Source of the DNA: Onchidella celtica
Taxonomy: Eukaryota; Mollusca; Gastropoda; Systellommatophora; Onchidiidae
Reading direction: 5' to 3'
NCBI GenBank assembly: GCA_963931925.1
Contig: OZ007569.1
Span: forward strand, 15,724,045 to 15,788,044
Length of the DNA stretch: 64,000 nucleotides
Shown here: positions 10,064 to 22,600 of the stretch, in pieces
Layout: the number at the start of each line of letters is the position of its first letter
Numbering within the stretch: position 1 is the first letter of the stretch
Translations under genes and position numbers: made by a program
The notes under the pieces: model-generated
The model's input: only the letters and a program-made list of their open reading frames with translations
Database searches by the model: none
What the model was told of the DNA's origin: nothing

Positions 10064-11577
10064 AATGTGTATTAAAATCTGTTACTCGTATTGATTCGTA
10101 TAGAATCAAAACACTGGCACGCTAGTGTGTGCACAATTAGTAAGTATTTACCTACTGTTACGGTATACCGCGGTATCAATTATATTATCTCTAACAGTTA
10201 CTCTCTCTCAATATTAATCCAGTGTCCTATGTTACCACTGCTTCGCGAAAAGAACGTTCTATCTCTCTCTGTAAATTGCAGGCAGTGTCACTTCCACTGC
10301 AAAAATTTTATCTCTCTCTCTCTGAATATGAATACTAGTAAGGCAGTGCCGTCTATTCCACTGCAATAAAATATATAAGTATCGCCTTCAATGCGACAAA
10401 TCAGTGTCTTAAGTGATCACTCTCAAAATTTATGTCTCTCTCAACGCGACGAACCAGTGTCCTCTGTTATCACTGTCAAAAATGTATCGCTCTCTCAATG
10501 CGACGAATCGAAAATATATCTCTCTCTCAACGCGATAAATTTGGAATATCTCTCTCTTCTCAAAACGCGCACACGCAGTGTCCTCTGTTACCACTGCAAA
10601 AACTCTCAAAACGCGAACACGCAGTGTCCTCTGTTACCACTGCAAAATTATTCTCTCTATATTCGACGTGAAATTAGCACGTGACCAAAATTTGTGTATC
10701 TCTCTCTCTCACATATCAATACCAGATTACAATTCAACGTGGTTTTAGCACGTGAAACACCTCAGGCATATATTGTAAACATAGCAATGTCAATATACTA
10801 GTATAAAGTTTATAAGGAAGGGGAAAAAAAAAATACACTAAACAAGACGCTAGACTCACAAGAAAGACGAACGATAACAGACCCTACAAGTCCTAACTTA
10901 TATTACAGAAAGTTTAAGAAAAAGACAGGAGAGACATCTTCGTAAAGAAATGTGAGGAAGCAAGAGAAACGCCACAATCTATACGAATAATGGATCCCTA
11001 ATAGAACTATTCACAGTGAAGCAAATCCCCCTGAGTTATCAATAGCCACCAAGGCACTCTAATATCCTTCGTAATGGCAAAGAAGATATGCTAAACTATG
11101 ATCCCATCCAACCTCCCGCTCTTAAACTAAACATATAGTAAAGGAAAAAAAGCCTGTAAACACTGAGAGCGGAAAGCACCTCGCCCTCCTCAAAACTGAC
11201 AATCAGATGGTTCACTTAACTTTTACTAGAGGAATTCAGATGGTGATGTCCTCAATCCATAGCTCGTTCCAAGTCCAAAAAAAATGTCGTCTTTCTGTTA
11301 CAGGTAGATATCTAAGGTGAATGGTGTCCCTCGCCAGTGTCGTCGGGTCAATGGGATGATCAGCTCGTTATATGAAATTGAAACAAAATGTCATAATACA
11401 AATTGACTATAACCTATCTGTCTCTTAATCTAAAGTAAAAAGGACCTGAAATCAAAATGTTATAACAGTACAATATGAAATAATGAACTAAAATGCAATA
11501 GATGAATCTAAGGGTAAGTCTGTCAATAGGTTTTAAGAATTATGTATCTAAATGGCATGGCGTTCTTTAAGTTCTTT
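10064..11577 (-). promoter_or_regulatory. Element A 5' leader (untranslated, ~1.5 kb)
   Basis: It lies between the primer site and the gag ATG. It has no frame that looks coding. The gag-proximal third holds a CT-rich array of small hairpins (separate entry). The rest, about 10760-11577, is AT-rich with no motif I recognise. Leaders of this length in retroelements can carry packaging or translation signals, but none can be named here. Confidence 0.6.
10220..10643. repeat. Array of seven short hairpins in element A leader
   Basis: The pair CAGTG...CACTG, usually extended to GCAGTG...CACTGC, encloses 7-11 bases. It occurs at 10220-10240, 10282-10300, 10343-10364, 10403-10421 (weaker), 10455-10475, 10575-10597 and 10621-10643. 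The most common loop is TCCTCTGTTAC. Spacers are TCTCTCTC runs and CAACGCGA words. Two further inverted pairs, ACGTG...CACGT, lie at about 10667-10683 and 10738-10752. Confidence 0.75.
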
Positions 11578-11579
11578 AG

Positions 11580-11593
11580 GGGGTCCCTCTCCA
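11580..11593 (-). promoter_or_regulatory. Element A primer binding site (candidate)
   Basis: One base inside the upstream LTR the coding strand reads TGGAGAGGGACCCC. It starts with TGG, the complement of a tRNA CCA end, at the expected position. The tRNA species is not identified. It differs from the primer site of element B. Confidence 0.65.
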
Positions 11594-11594
11594 G

Positions 11595-13040
11595 TGTTAG
11601 GAATCTGGACTGGGTGATAGTGCCCTCCAGTGTTACTAGACTCGACTAAAGTCCCCTCTAGCTGTTATGAAGAGGGTCTTCTCAATGATGGTATTATGAC
11701 TGCATTTAAATCGAGAGGTATTTAATATTTAATCTTTCGTACCATGCCACACACTAAGAACAATCTGAATAAGTTTCATAAACAGACCTGCAGGGCCACA
11801 AATTTAATTACATTAATTACCCTAACAATTTTGGTCTAGATCTATTACATAGTAAAGACAACATCAGCAGCATCAAATCTAAATTCAATAATATGTCACT
11901 AGAAGTCTTCTCTAGATTCCTATAATATTATGATAATTCTGACTCACTAACAATTTAAGTACTAATTATATATCTCTCAGATATAGTCTGCCTACTATCT
12001 ATCAATCAATATACTAATATGGTCTCTGGCGACGATGTCATCTCAGCTATTTGTGCCTACCGCTTATAATGGATCAAGCTCGTCAATATAAACTGACGTA
12101 GTTAAGTCTATTGGATCTACTCTAGGATGGGCTGGCAATCCCCAGCCTCATCCAGACAAATCAATCCCAATTCACAGATGTGTATGCCAACATTCATACT
12201 AGTTGCAAGTCAATATAAATCTTTGTCTTGCATTCTTGGGTAGCACTCCTAATATATGCGGCAATCCTGTCCTACTGGATAAATTATGTTCAGCTCCTCG
12301 TTCATTGTTGAATCATCAAAGGACAAACACTTACGTTTGGTCCCTGGTGTTAGAAAACCAGGGAACAGTGGACAATAGCAGTGGGCATATCTCATTCAAG
12401 CATATGGCTTCCTCTCAAATGTCTATATTGGACTAGACATGAAATCGAACGGAGTTATGATTCTTCAGGCAGAATCGTGCCGACGCCTGCACAGATTGGA
12501 GTTTTCTGTATGGAGTAATGGACATAGGTATGGCTACACTTTTATACTGTGCAGCCACCTGCAAATTATCGTCCAAATCCCTAGATTTATTTGCTGCATC
12601 CATGCGAGCTCATCTCGCAGTATTAATATATTCTACGTGGGAGTTGGTCACGGCCTTGTACTAAAACAGACAAGGTCAATTTAAAATGTCAAAACAATTA
12701 CTGAAATCTTTAAACCCTCGTGCTTTCTACATTTTATGTACCAATTTCTGAACGCGACTAAGCGTCTTAAACTATCTATCCTTATTCACCCCTTCTCTTC
12801 CCTTCTAAGTGTTCATCAAAATCACGGGGTCGAGAATTGCACTGTCACTCCTAACTTATACATTTATTCTATCTCGCCCCACTTTCTTTCCATCTCTAAG
12901 AAAAAGTGTTTCAAAAACAAACTGTTCACGAGAACAGTTCAAGGACAAAATTACGCTGGTTATAATCAACGAGACCGTGAAAAATCAACTCCTTGCGAGT
13001 CGTGACCCAGCACGGCAATTATAGTACTTAACCCATGACA
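11595..13040 (-). repeat. Element A 5' LTR
   Basis: This LTR is upstream in the sense of transcription. It differs from 4079-5522 at scattered sites (for example near 12334, 12369, 12569 and 12589-12601) and by a short indel near 12924. It is followed by the right target duplication ACCTC at 13041-13045. Confidence 0.93.
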
Positions 13041-16000
13041 ACCTCCAACTTAAACAACACGTGCATTGCTATAACTGAAGACGCGACAAAGCCTGGAAGA
13101 AACAGAATGATATTAAAATTAAAGATAATAAATGTGTGTGGTGTAGGATCCTTTGGATTTTCAGGTTGTTGTGTTTGTTTAATTGCTTGTTTTAGATTTA
13201 TTTATTATTATCATTATCATTATTATTTTTGTAGCCGAAAGGCATGCTTGTGTTTTAATTCAGAGGCAAACTGCTAAAGCTGTTTGAACTGCAGTGTGCT
13301 TGCTTTCACAACCCAGTCAGTCACTGTCAGTGTTAACAAGTCCTGTATCTGCAGCTACAGGTTTATAATACAGGTTTACGCTACGGGTGTATTCACTTTT
13401 TGTGCATTTTTTTTCAGGGGGGGGGGGGGGTATATTACGTGTAAAAATGACAGCGCCAGCATAAATGTAACAATCAGAGACAGACAGACAGACAGGCAGG
13501 TAGGCAGACAGGCAGACAGACGGACGGACAAACAGATAGACAGACAGAGGTGAGTGCCGTCAAGGATGCATTAGTGCAAATCAAGCAACCTGGACACGTG
13601 AGACTAATTTTTACACTGACTATTTTCCGGCAGGCATGCCCAGTATAATTACCTTCTTTCATTATCTCAGCAGACACCGATTCTGTGCAAAGGCAGTCCA
13701 GACATTAACACTCTAAACCCCATTCTTATCAAGCAAAAACTTTTAGCAAGCACAATTATAATAAAACAAAAGGCGAGTGACATGAAGAAAACAACGTTGT
13801 TTTTTTTTCTTTTCTTTTTTTTTTATATACATGTATTATGTTCTATTCTCGAACATACAGATTTTTATTTTTACTTTACCGGCCGTTCACGCCGATATAA
13901 TTATATATATGAGTGTTTTTCACTGTTGCACTGAAATCAAGAACTCGTTCAGGTCACAGTTAATAATGCTCACAGTGACGTCACAATCCCGTAAAAAGTC
14001 CGTTTTTCTTTGTGAGTTGTCTGCGCTCTCGCATTTCTACTACACTAACAACAGACGATCTGAACAGATCAGTAAGAAGCCAGATCCGAAGAACAAAGCA
14101 CTGCACATACTTGAATCCTCAGGCCAGGGTTGTTAATAGCAACACCATTCCTGTGGGAAGGCTGCCGCACAGGGTAAGTTCGATTTACCGGGTACTCTTT
14201 ATTTTCTTCATACACATCGTAAAAACAATGGAAAGTTCCAAGTATTTGAATTATTTGATAATATATTTTTAATCTGTGAGTCATTCCTTACCAAGCAGAA
14301 TGTCGGCCAACTCATTTTACGAGTTACGCAATAGTTTGTGGAGAACAACTGCCATTTTCGTGTAAGACTAATGAACAGGTGGTATTTTCTAGGGAGACAC
14401 GTCGAGACCCATATACTTTTCGTCCATTCGAGGTCCACACAATGGATTCCCATTTCCATTTTAGTTCCATTCCACTTCAACTTCTTTGTGTTTGTTTGTT
14501 CAGCTGGAGAAAACGAGATATAATAAATCTTCCTTGCGCCACTAAGCGTGGCCCATATTCCACTAATCCCATTCCAAACTCACTCGCCCCGCTGAGGGAT
14601 TAACGAATCCGGTGATCTCCAGAAAATTAAGGCAGAGATTCCATTCTCGAAAAGGTTTATCTCATGTTTTAAGTTTTAGTTTCCGAGCGACGTGCCCGTT
14701 AACCACAAAAACATCCATCTAGAGGACTAACTCGCGGGCCAACAGCTTTAGGCTGAGGCCCCCGAGAAGCCACCCTGCCCAATGACGCTCTTAACGTGGC
14801 GTCATCGAATCATCGGCATGTCCAGATTGGTAATAATCCCCCCGAATCCCCTCTCCCCCCAAACTCAAAATTGGCCTTGGTGCAGCACTAACCCCCCCCC
14901 CTCCCCCCCGGTTTTCAAACCACTAAAAAGAGACGGTGGCTGTTTTCAAGGTGGAGAACATTTTGCTAAACGCAGTAGGCCTACATTAAGGACCTGGCAG
15001 TGGGACAAAACTGAAGAAAATATTTAAAAAAAGAAAATCAATGGAAAGAAATGCCTTGCCAAAATTATTTCTGTTGGGAAGGTCTTCCCCCCGTCCGCGC
15101 CACGTACCAAAAGCTTAAACATAATATGATGACCTCCCCTAACCCGCGCTTTCGTTCTCTTTGTCCCATACAGATACTAAATCCAACCTTTTGATAAGCC
15201 CGCTCAAAAGTCCCCTCTTTAGTGTGTTTTCTTGACTGGCGCGGACGGGGGGAGGACCTCCCTTCTGTTGTCCATTTTTCCAAAGAAGGTGATAAAATCC
15301 GAAGCGCGTATGCAGCCGTGTTTCTATTTACCACTTTCAGAGCCTCGTCAGTATGATGTTTCATCAATTGTTTCCCTACGTTGATTATGGACGCATCTTT
15401 TGAGAGTATTATTTTTGTTTGGTTTCAAGTCTATATTCAAGACCAGTATCATTGCCTGTATATGCTCTCTTCTCTGGTTAGATGGAGAGCCGTCTGAGTT
15501 AATTAATTTTGTAGGAGGTATGAAAGTACATGTTGTAATATAACTTTAAAACTGCCAGGCATATTTCCGACTACCAGTTCAGTCAGTGCTCAATATATCC
15601 ATCGACTGAAAGAGCCATTTGCCCAAAAATTCTGGGAGGAGTACCTTACTCGAGCGCCACTTTGTCAGATTGTCAGATTGATAAGTAACGACGTGAGGGT
15701 CTAGTCAGTTTGTATCATCGAGGCCGTAGGCCGATGTTCGTCTGGGCAGTAGTCAGATTGACATATCAGGGAAAGCCCCCGGGGTAGATCTAGCTATGTA
15801 TCATCTCTTTTAGTTAGTTTCTGTTGGATGAACTACGAGTGGCTAATGTGGTTACTGCGTGGGTTCAATAGTAACTCCCTTAAGGATACACAGGATTAAC
15901 AAACACAGGGTTCTGCTGGCAATCTTATTTATTCAAAAAAAGCCTAACAAAGGTATCACTACCAAAAAGGCATGGGAAAACCCTACCAAGAAAAAGAAGC

Positions 16001-17750
16001 CAAGAAAAAGAAGCCCAACCGGCCATAAGCCAAAGTTTCTCCGGGTCCTGTGCTACCGCTTCATGCCTTATGGGGCGGGGTGGCGATGGCAAGCGTCGGC
16101 AAGCCTCTGAGCTTCTACGGGCCCGGGTTGCTGGTCTGGGTTCACTGTGCTGTCGGCTCTTGTCTCTGCGTCTTTGATGGAGTGTACTGACCACTCGAAC
16201 CGGCATCCTATCTATGAGCCAGCGCGGACGTCCGAGAGAGCTACTACGTAGTCCGGTGTTTGGACAAGTGAAAGGCTCGGACATTGAGTCCAGCCGAACA
16301 ACATAACCGGTTAGGGTCCTAACACAATCGAATTTACAGTACGGTTAAAAGGGTGCACACAAAAGTCAATTAGGTATCCCAGTAAACTGCAGAAATTACT
16401 CTAACGTCCCCTCCAGCAATAATTGAATAAATTTGACCCAGGTTGGATTTATCGGGGATAACATGCGTCTAACTCGTGGTTTACTTTAAATCCGAGATCC
16501 TCTTATTAATTATTTCAATAGGATATGTGCATCAAAGTACAACAAAATTGGTACCATTATAAATTGGAAACTTGCTGCTAAAATTCTGACTACTTTTACC
16601 AGAAACCCGGTAATAGTTTTAATATAAATTTTCAAAGTGTCAGGACTAACAACATTTGCCAGATTTGTGCGGGATACTTTCGTCCATTAATACCACGTAT
16701 CTCCATTGATAACAAACGTTATCATGAGTACCTATTTTGTACCGATAGGGTATTGCCTATTCTCAACAATGAATTCGGGTTCCCGTCTTTCTGTCGGTGG
16801 ATAACAACGAAGGAGCGAGTTGTAAGAAACTTAAAGCCATGATATAAGAGTTGGAAGCCCGGTGGTCAACATTTCCAACTGACCAATCAAAATGCGCGCT
16901 TTTCACCGTGATGTGAATAACGGGTCCCGCGCTAGTATCACAAGGGAAATAATCCAATTAATGGTACTCTGCCAAGTGTCCATAAACTACTATGAGTGGC
17001 CGTCCCTCACTCACGCACTAGAGTTACCATGAAAGCACATTAAAAATAGAAAGTCGTTCATCCTCTCACATTTCTGGTCTTTGGCGCTCGAGTACGGAAC
17101 TCCTTCCAAAAAAACTTTTCTTAGTGCAAAGGTTCCGGAGTGGCAAAAAAAAACAACAACTAGCAAGTGGCAACTTCACGGGACAGAAAGAGCTGGTCCA
17201 GGGAGACCACTCACACTCCGAGGAAGTACAAAAATTATGTTGTACCCGCTGTGCGATTAAGAATTTTAGATCTGGAATAGATCCAGCATCTAACACTGAC
17301 GTAGCTCACTTGAAGTTTAATGGCTTTCCCTACTGATTCAGGCACGCTACCTGGACACGAGAAGTGTGAAATGTATTATTACTTTCATTCAATCAATAAT
17401 TCATGTCCCCTCTCCTAGATCTACATATTAACCCTGGAGGCTCTCAATCTAGTCAAAGAACCTAGACCTGGTCTACATGTGTTTCAGCTTGTACTAGAGC
17501 TAGATCTAGATGTAATAGTATACGTAGATCTAGATCAAGATTACATTGCGCTTAATATAAATTTAACAATAACAATAGTTACAAGACAGTGATTCTGTTA
17601 CATTACTAAATAGAATCTCTGCAAAGTTACCTTTTAAAAATTGGTAGGCCTTTACAAGAAATTATTTTGTTGGATGCTTTGCCATTTGGCACATGACAGA
17701 TCTAGACATGAGCCGATCATGCAGTTTATAAGTTCATATTTCCTTTTCAG
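13041..17750. other. Unassigned region, no recognisable gene
   Basis: No conserved domain or convincing exon chain was found on either strand. Present are a poly-G tract at about 13419-13430, a CAGA-rich microsatellite, T-rich runs near 13800, C-rich runs near 14880-14910, a locally GC-rich patch at about 16060-16300 and TAGATCTAGATC words near 17500. The longest frames (up to 119 residues at 15925-16284) show no domain I know and no codon periodicity I can see by eye. A regulatory region or an untranslated first exon cannot be excluded. Confidence 0.5.
13475..13552. repeat. (CAGA/CAGG)n microsatellite
   Basis: Imperfect tetranucleotide repeat of CAGA, CAGG and CGGA steps. The open frames over it on both strands are simple-sequence artefacts. 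Confidence 0.9.
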
Positions 17751-19297
17751 AATAGGCAGTGACTGAAAACTGAATGATTTGGCTGAGAAATACCATGGGA
17801 CCTTCTAAGACTGCAAGACTGCAATGAGACCAGTCTCAGGCAAAGCACCATCTGTTTGAGACTCCAACATTCAACAGGCAGATGTTGCACTTGTTTTAAG
17901 GCAATCTCTGGTAATGATACAGAGCCATGTGTCTAAAAGTCTCCCACTAGCAGCAGCAGACAGGAGTGTTTAGGAGCTGTCATCAGGACTGAAGGGAGAT
18001 TTGCAAGATACCATGACAAACACTAGGTGGCAGCACCAGCTGCAGTGGACCTGTACTGATGATCTATGGTACCTTATAGAACATATATGTCTAAACTAAA
18101 AATCTCCAACAGGCAGCACCTGACAGAATTGTCTAGTGAGCTCCCAGTATTTGCTGCCAATACATGGACGCATTGTATGAAGGCAATCTTTGGTTTAGAG
18201 TCATCAGCGTAAAAGTCTGTTACAGGCAGCAGTTGATTGAAATGTCTTGTAAGTTCTCATCAGGATTTGCTGCCTCCAAAGATACATGGACTTGCACTGT
18301 ACGGTATTCAAACTCTGGTATAGAGCCATTATTTTAAGTCTCCAACAGGTATCAGGAGTGTCAAGTGAGCTCTTGTCAAAATTTGACGCCAATATTGCAC
18401 TGCATTCAATCTCTGGTATAGTGTCATCGGCATAACCAATACATGGACTTGCATTGTGCGGGGACAGTCTAAGGCAAAGCCTAAGTCTTCAACAAACAGC
18501 AGCTGATTGAGGTGTCCAGGGAGCTTTCATCAGGACTGCAAAGGGATCTGCTGCCGGTACATTAGCTTGCCAGATACGAGGACAGACACCAAGAAGCAGC
18601 ATGAGCACCAGCTACAGTGGATCTCGACCTGTATTGTATTAAGGCAATCTCTGGTACAGAGGCATAAGTCTAAAGCTAAAAGTCTCCAACAGGCAGTATC
18701 GGAAATGTGTAGTGAACTCTCATCAGGATTTGCTGCCAATGTCTTGCAAGCAATGTATTCAGTCGCTGATATAGAGCCATCAGCCAAAAAGTCTTCGAAA
18801 GCAACAGCTGATAGAAGTGTCTAGTGATCTCTTGTTGGGATTTGCTGCCTCCAAAGATGCATGGACTTGCATTGAATTCAATCTCTGGTACATTGCCATC
18901 AGTCTAAAGGTCCCCAACAGGTAGCAGGTGTCCGAAGTGTTAAGTTAGGATTTGCTGCCAATGCACAGACTTGTATTCAATCTCTGGTCTAGAGCCATCT
19001 GCCTGAAAGTCTTCAGCAAGCAAACGGCTGACTGAGCCCTTGTCAGGACTGAAGGGTGATTTGCTGCTAATACACTAACTTACATGACACAAGGACAAAC
19101 ATCATGCAGTAGCAACAGCACCAGCTACAGTGGACTTGCATTGCATCAGGACTTTCTGGTATAGAGCCATCCTTCTAAAAAGTCTCCAACAGGCAGCAGT
19201 TAACATAAGTAGTGTTCTGCCAGTGTGAAAGATACTCGGACAATCTTCAGGCAGTATTGTCGGCACCACATATGAGGAACTTGCCTTTGTCCACCTG
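17751..19297 (+). ncRNA. Degenerate ~120-bp tandem array, possible non-coding exon
   Basis: A phrase like AAAAGTCTCCAACAGGCAGCAG recurs in weakly conserved form near 17858, 17935, 18098, 18209, 18333, 18480, 18678, 18785, 18904, 19004 and 19176. It is usually followed by TGTCTAGTGAGCTCTCATCA and by GGATTTGCTGCCAAT or CTCTGGTATAGAGCCATCA. A plausible acceptor (TTTCCTTTTCAG, ending 17750) precedes the block and a plausible donor (CACCTG then GTAAGAG, at 19298) follows it, so the whole array could be one 1.5-kb exon. All frames are broken by stops. The repeat itself is directly seen; the exon is an inference. Confidence 0.45.
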
Positions 19298-22200
19298 GTA
19301 AGAGATTTTATATTCAGATTTATTGGTCTGTACAGGCCTGCTAATTTCTCTTGTGAACCTCATGAACAATTTGTCAAAGGGGTGAGGTACATTTCCATTG
19401 ACTTATATTTTATAAAATACTGGGCACAGCATAGATTCATTTTAATAGTTTTCACAAGCAAAAAAATTAGTCTATTAAATTTTGAAAGTGAGTTGCAGAT
19501 AACTCAGCTGATGAAAAGTTCTCTCCACAAATATTAAATTATCATTTGAAGTGGCTTAATTTTCTGTTGAAGGCTTAAAAATATGCCATCATCTAATATT
19601 TATTTATATATATTTCTGATTTTCCGTGCATGAAAATGGGCTTAGACATTAATTCTAAAATTTACGAACTACTGTGTGCGCTTTATTACTAGCTTACTAT
19701 GTTTGTCATTTTTTAATACACACCTCGACCTGTTTTGTTTTTTTGACATTACTCTGAGATCCGTGTCTATTTTGTTCTGTTAAGAATGAAATTGTATTGA
19801 AGTAACAGATAACGTCTTGATGTGGTCGATGGGTTTCATTGTTTGTATTTGTTTAGCTTGTAATTAATTTTCCTTGCTTTCCTTTATTGCAGGAAAGAGC
19901 CTCTCGTCAGCTCACATGTGATCCACAAACATCAGTGCTGTAGTATTGATCCCCAGCTCTGATGTCCAAGTCAGTTCATGATCCTGCATACGCCTTTCAC
20001 TTCCAAATCCTTCAGGGTGTCGGACTGTAGCCACTTCTGAAAACCAAGAAATGAAGCAACTCCTCCAGAATCTTCAGGATGTCCATAACATGTAAATAAT
20101 AAAGCATCCTTTGACATCCAAGACAAGCGACAACAGCTCCAAGATCTTCAGTGATGGAAAAGGTGAGTAAAATGCTTTTTCAGATTTCAAGATTTACCAC
20201 AGACCAGTTCATATATCATGTTTTACCATAGGTAATTTGGAATTTTACCTTGTGGATGTAAAACATAAAAATCCTCTAGCTTCAGTGTTTATTTTGAAAT
20301 ACGTATCTCCATCTTTTTTTTTTTGTACTTTTGTTTCTCTGAAATTCCTGCATTCTATTTTATTAATAATTATCTGAAGAATGAAATTGTATTGGAGTAA
20401 CACATAATGTTTTGATGTGGTAGAGAGGCTTCGTTTATATTTGGTTAGCTTGTAGCTAATTTTCCTTGCTTTCCTTTATTGCAGGCAAGAGCCTCTCGTC
20501 AGCTCACATGTGATCCACTAACATCAGTGCTGTAGTATTGATCCCCAGCTGTGATGTCCAAGTCATTTCATGATCCTGCAAACACCCATGTCTCCCAATT
20601 CCTTCAGGGTGTCTAAATATAGCCACTTCTGAAAACTAAGAAACGTAGCAGCTGCTCCAGAATCTACAGGATGTCTGTAACATGTGAACGATAAAGCATC
20701 CTTTGACATCCAAGACAGTCACATCTCCAAGATCTTCAATGAAGAAAACGGTAAGTAAAGTGTGCTTTCAAAATTCAAGATTTACCACAGCCCATTTCAT
20801 ATATCATGTTTTACCAAAGATAATTTTGAACTTGCCTTGTGGATGTAAAACATAAAAGTCCTCCAGCTTACAATATTTGTCAGTTTCAAATACCCACCCC
20901 CACCTTTTTTTTGTTACTGTTTCTCTGAAATCTATGCAGGCTAATTTGTTCTGTCAAGAATGAAATTGTGTTAAAGTAACAGATAATTTTTTGATGTTGG
21001 TAGAGGGGTGTCACTGTTTATATTTGTTTAGCTTGTAATTAAGTTTCCTTGCTTTTCTCTATTGCAGGCAGGAGCATCTGCTTATCTCACATGTGATCCA
21101 CAAACATTAGTATTGTGGTATTGATTCCCAGTTGTGATGTGATGTCTAAGCCACTTCTGATCCTGCCTACACCCGATTGCTCACAATTCCTTCAGGCTAT
21201 CTAAATGTAGCCACTTCTGAAAACCAAGAAATGTGGCAACAGCTCCATCTTCAGGATGTCCATGACGGGTAAACGATAAAGCATTCTTTGACATCTAAGA
21301 TAACCAACAACTCCAAGATCTTCAAAGAAGGAAACAGTGAGTAAAGTGCTCTTTCAAAAATTTCAAGATTTACCACAGACCAGTTCATGTATCATGTGTT
21401 TTACCATAGATAATTTGGAATTTACCTTGTGGATGTAAAACATTAAAAAATCCTCCAGCTTACAATGTTTGTCATGTTTAAATAAGCACCTCCACCACTT
21501 TTTTTGTTTTGTGTTGCAATTACTCTGAAATCCATGCACTCTATTTTGTTGTATTGGGAATGAAATTGTATTGAAATAGCAGATAACGTTTTGATTTAGA
21601 AGAGGGCTTTCATTGTTGATATTTGTTTAGCTTGTAATTAATTTCCTTGCTTTCCTTTATTGCAGGCAGGAGCCGCTCCTCAGCTCACATGTGATCCACA
21701 AACATCAGTGTAGTGATACTGATCCCCAGTTGTGATATAATGTCCAAGCCAGTTCTGATCCTTCATACACTCCATTGCTCCCAATTCCTTTAGAGTGAGT
21801 AAATGTAGCCACCTCTGAAAACCAAGAAATGTAGCAACCGCTCCAGAATCTTCAGGATGTCTGTGATGTGCGAAAGATAAAGCATCCTTTGACATCCAAG
21901 ATAATGACAAGATCTTCAATGATGGAAATGGTGAGTAAAATGCTCTTTCAGATTTCAAGATTTACCACAGGCCAGTTCATATGTGTTTTACCATAGATAA
22001 TTTGGAATTTTACCTTGTGGATGTAGAACATGAAAATCATCTAGCTTACAATCTTTGTCGTTTTTAAATGCACTCCTTCACCTATTTTTTTGTTTGACAT
22101 TATCCTGAAATCCATGCAGTCTATTAAATTCTGTTATTGTTAAGAATGAAATTGTATTAACAGATAACGTTTTGATGTGATAGAGGGTGTCGTTGTTTAT

Positions 22201-22509
22201 ATTTGTTTAGCTTGTAATTTTCCTTGTTTTCTTTTATTGCAGGCAAGAGCCTCTCCTCAGCTCACATGTGATCCACAAACATCAATGTTGTGGTATTGAT
22301 TCCCGACTGTGACGTCCAAGCCATTTCATGATCCTGCTTACACCCATCTCTCTCAATTTCTTCAGAGTGTCCAAATATAGTCACTTCTGAAAACCAAGAA
22401 ATGTAACAACCGCTCCAGAATCTTCAAGATGAACACGACATGCGAACGATAAAACATCCTTTGACAACCAAGATAAACGACAGCTCGAAGATATTCAATG
22501 AAGGAAATA
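17751..22509 (+). ncRNA. Hypothetical spliced long non-coding RNA
   Basis: The array block 17751-19297 and the five cassettes can be chained by consistent plus-strand splice signals into a six-exon transcript of about 2.9 kb, with a further acceptor (TTTTGCAG ending 22696) available downstream. No long open frame results. No promoter or transcript start is identified. This is a hypothesis from splice-site conservation alone. Confidence 0.3.
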
Positions 22510-22600
22510 GTGAGTAGTGCCCTTTCAAAATTCAAGATTTACCACAGACCAGTTCATGTATCATATGTTTTGCTTTAGATAATTTGGAATTTAACCTGTG
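19780..22600 (+). repeat. Five tandem ~590-bp exon-plus-intron cassettes
   Basis: Five direct copies have acceptor-to-acceptor spacings of 592, 583, 598 and 577 bp. Each contains, in order: GAATGAAATTGTATT, a T-rich tract ending TTTATTGCAG, a 265-270 bp exon-like block starting G(A/C)AAGAGCC or GCAGGAGC, a donor-like GTGAGT or GTAAGT, then TTTCAAGATTTACCACAG and TTGTGGATGTA. Exon-like blocks are 19893-20162, 20485-20750, 21068-21336, 21666-21930 and 22243-22509. The AG and GT dinucleotides are kept in all five although the rest has diverged by substitutions and small indels. Every plus-strand frame of these blocks has stops. Confidence 0.8.

Larger units (their letters stand above)
4079..13040 (-). 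mobile_element. Element A: Gmr1-like Ty3/gypsy LTR retrotransposon
   Basis: The element is flanked by direct LTRs of 1444 and 1446 bp that begin TGTTAG and end CATGACA on the plus strand. The same 5-bp sequence ACCTC lies outside both ends (4074-4078 and 13041-13045), so both termini are certain. The coding strand is minus: the upstream LTR is 11595-13040, the primer site follows it, and the purine tract lies next to the LTR at 4079-5522. Protein order is coiled-coil/zinc knuckle, protease, integrase, reverse transcriptase, RNase H, with integrase before RT. The LTRs differ at roughly a dozen positions including a small indel near 5408, about 1%, so the insertion is recent. Two defects are visible: a homopolymer frameshift in pol and no capsid core in Gag. 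Confidence 0.93.

Noticed and set aside
15847..16325. Possible solo LTR (TG...CA-like ends around a GC-rich block)
   Set aside because: No convincing target duplication and no second copy in the window.
21680..21958. Minus-strand 92-residue frame in the fourth cassette
   Set aside because: It is not open in the other four cassettes, so it is not conserved.
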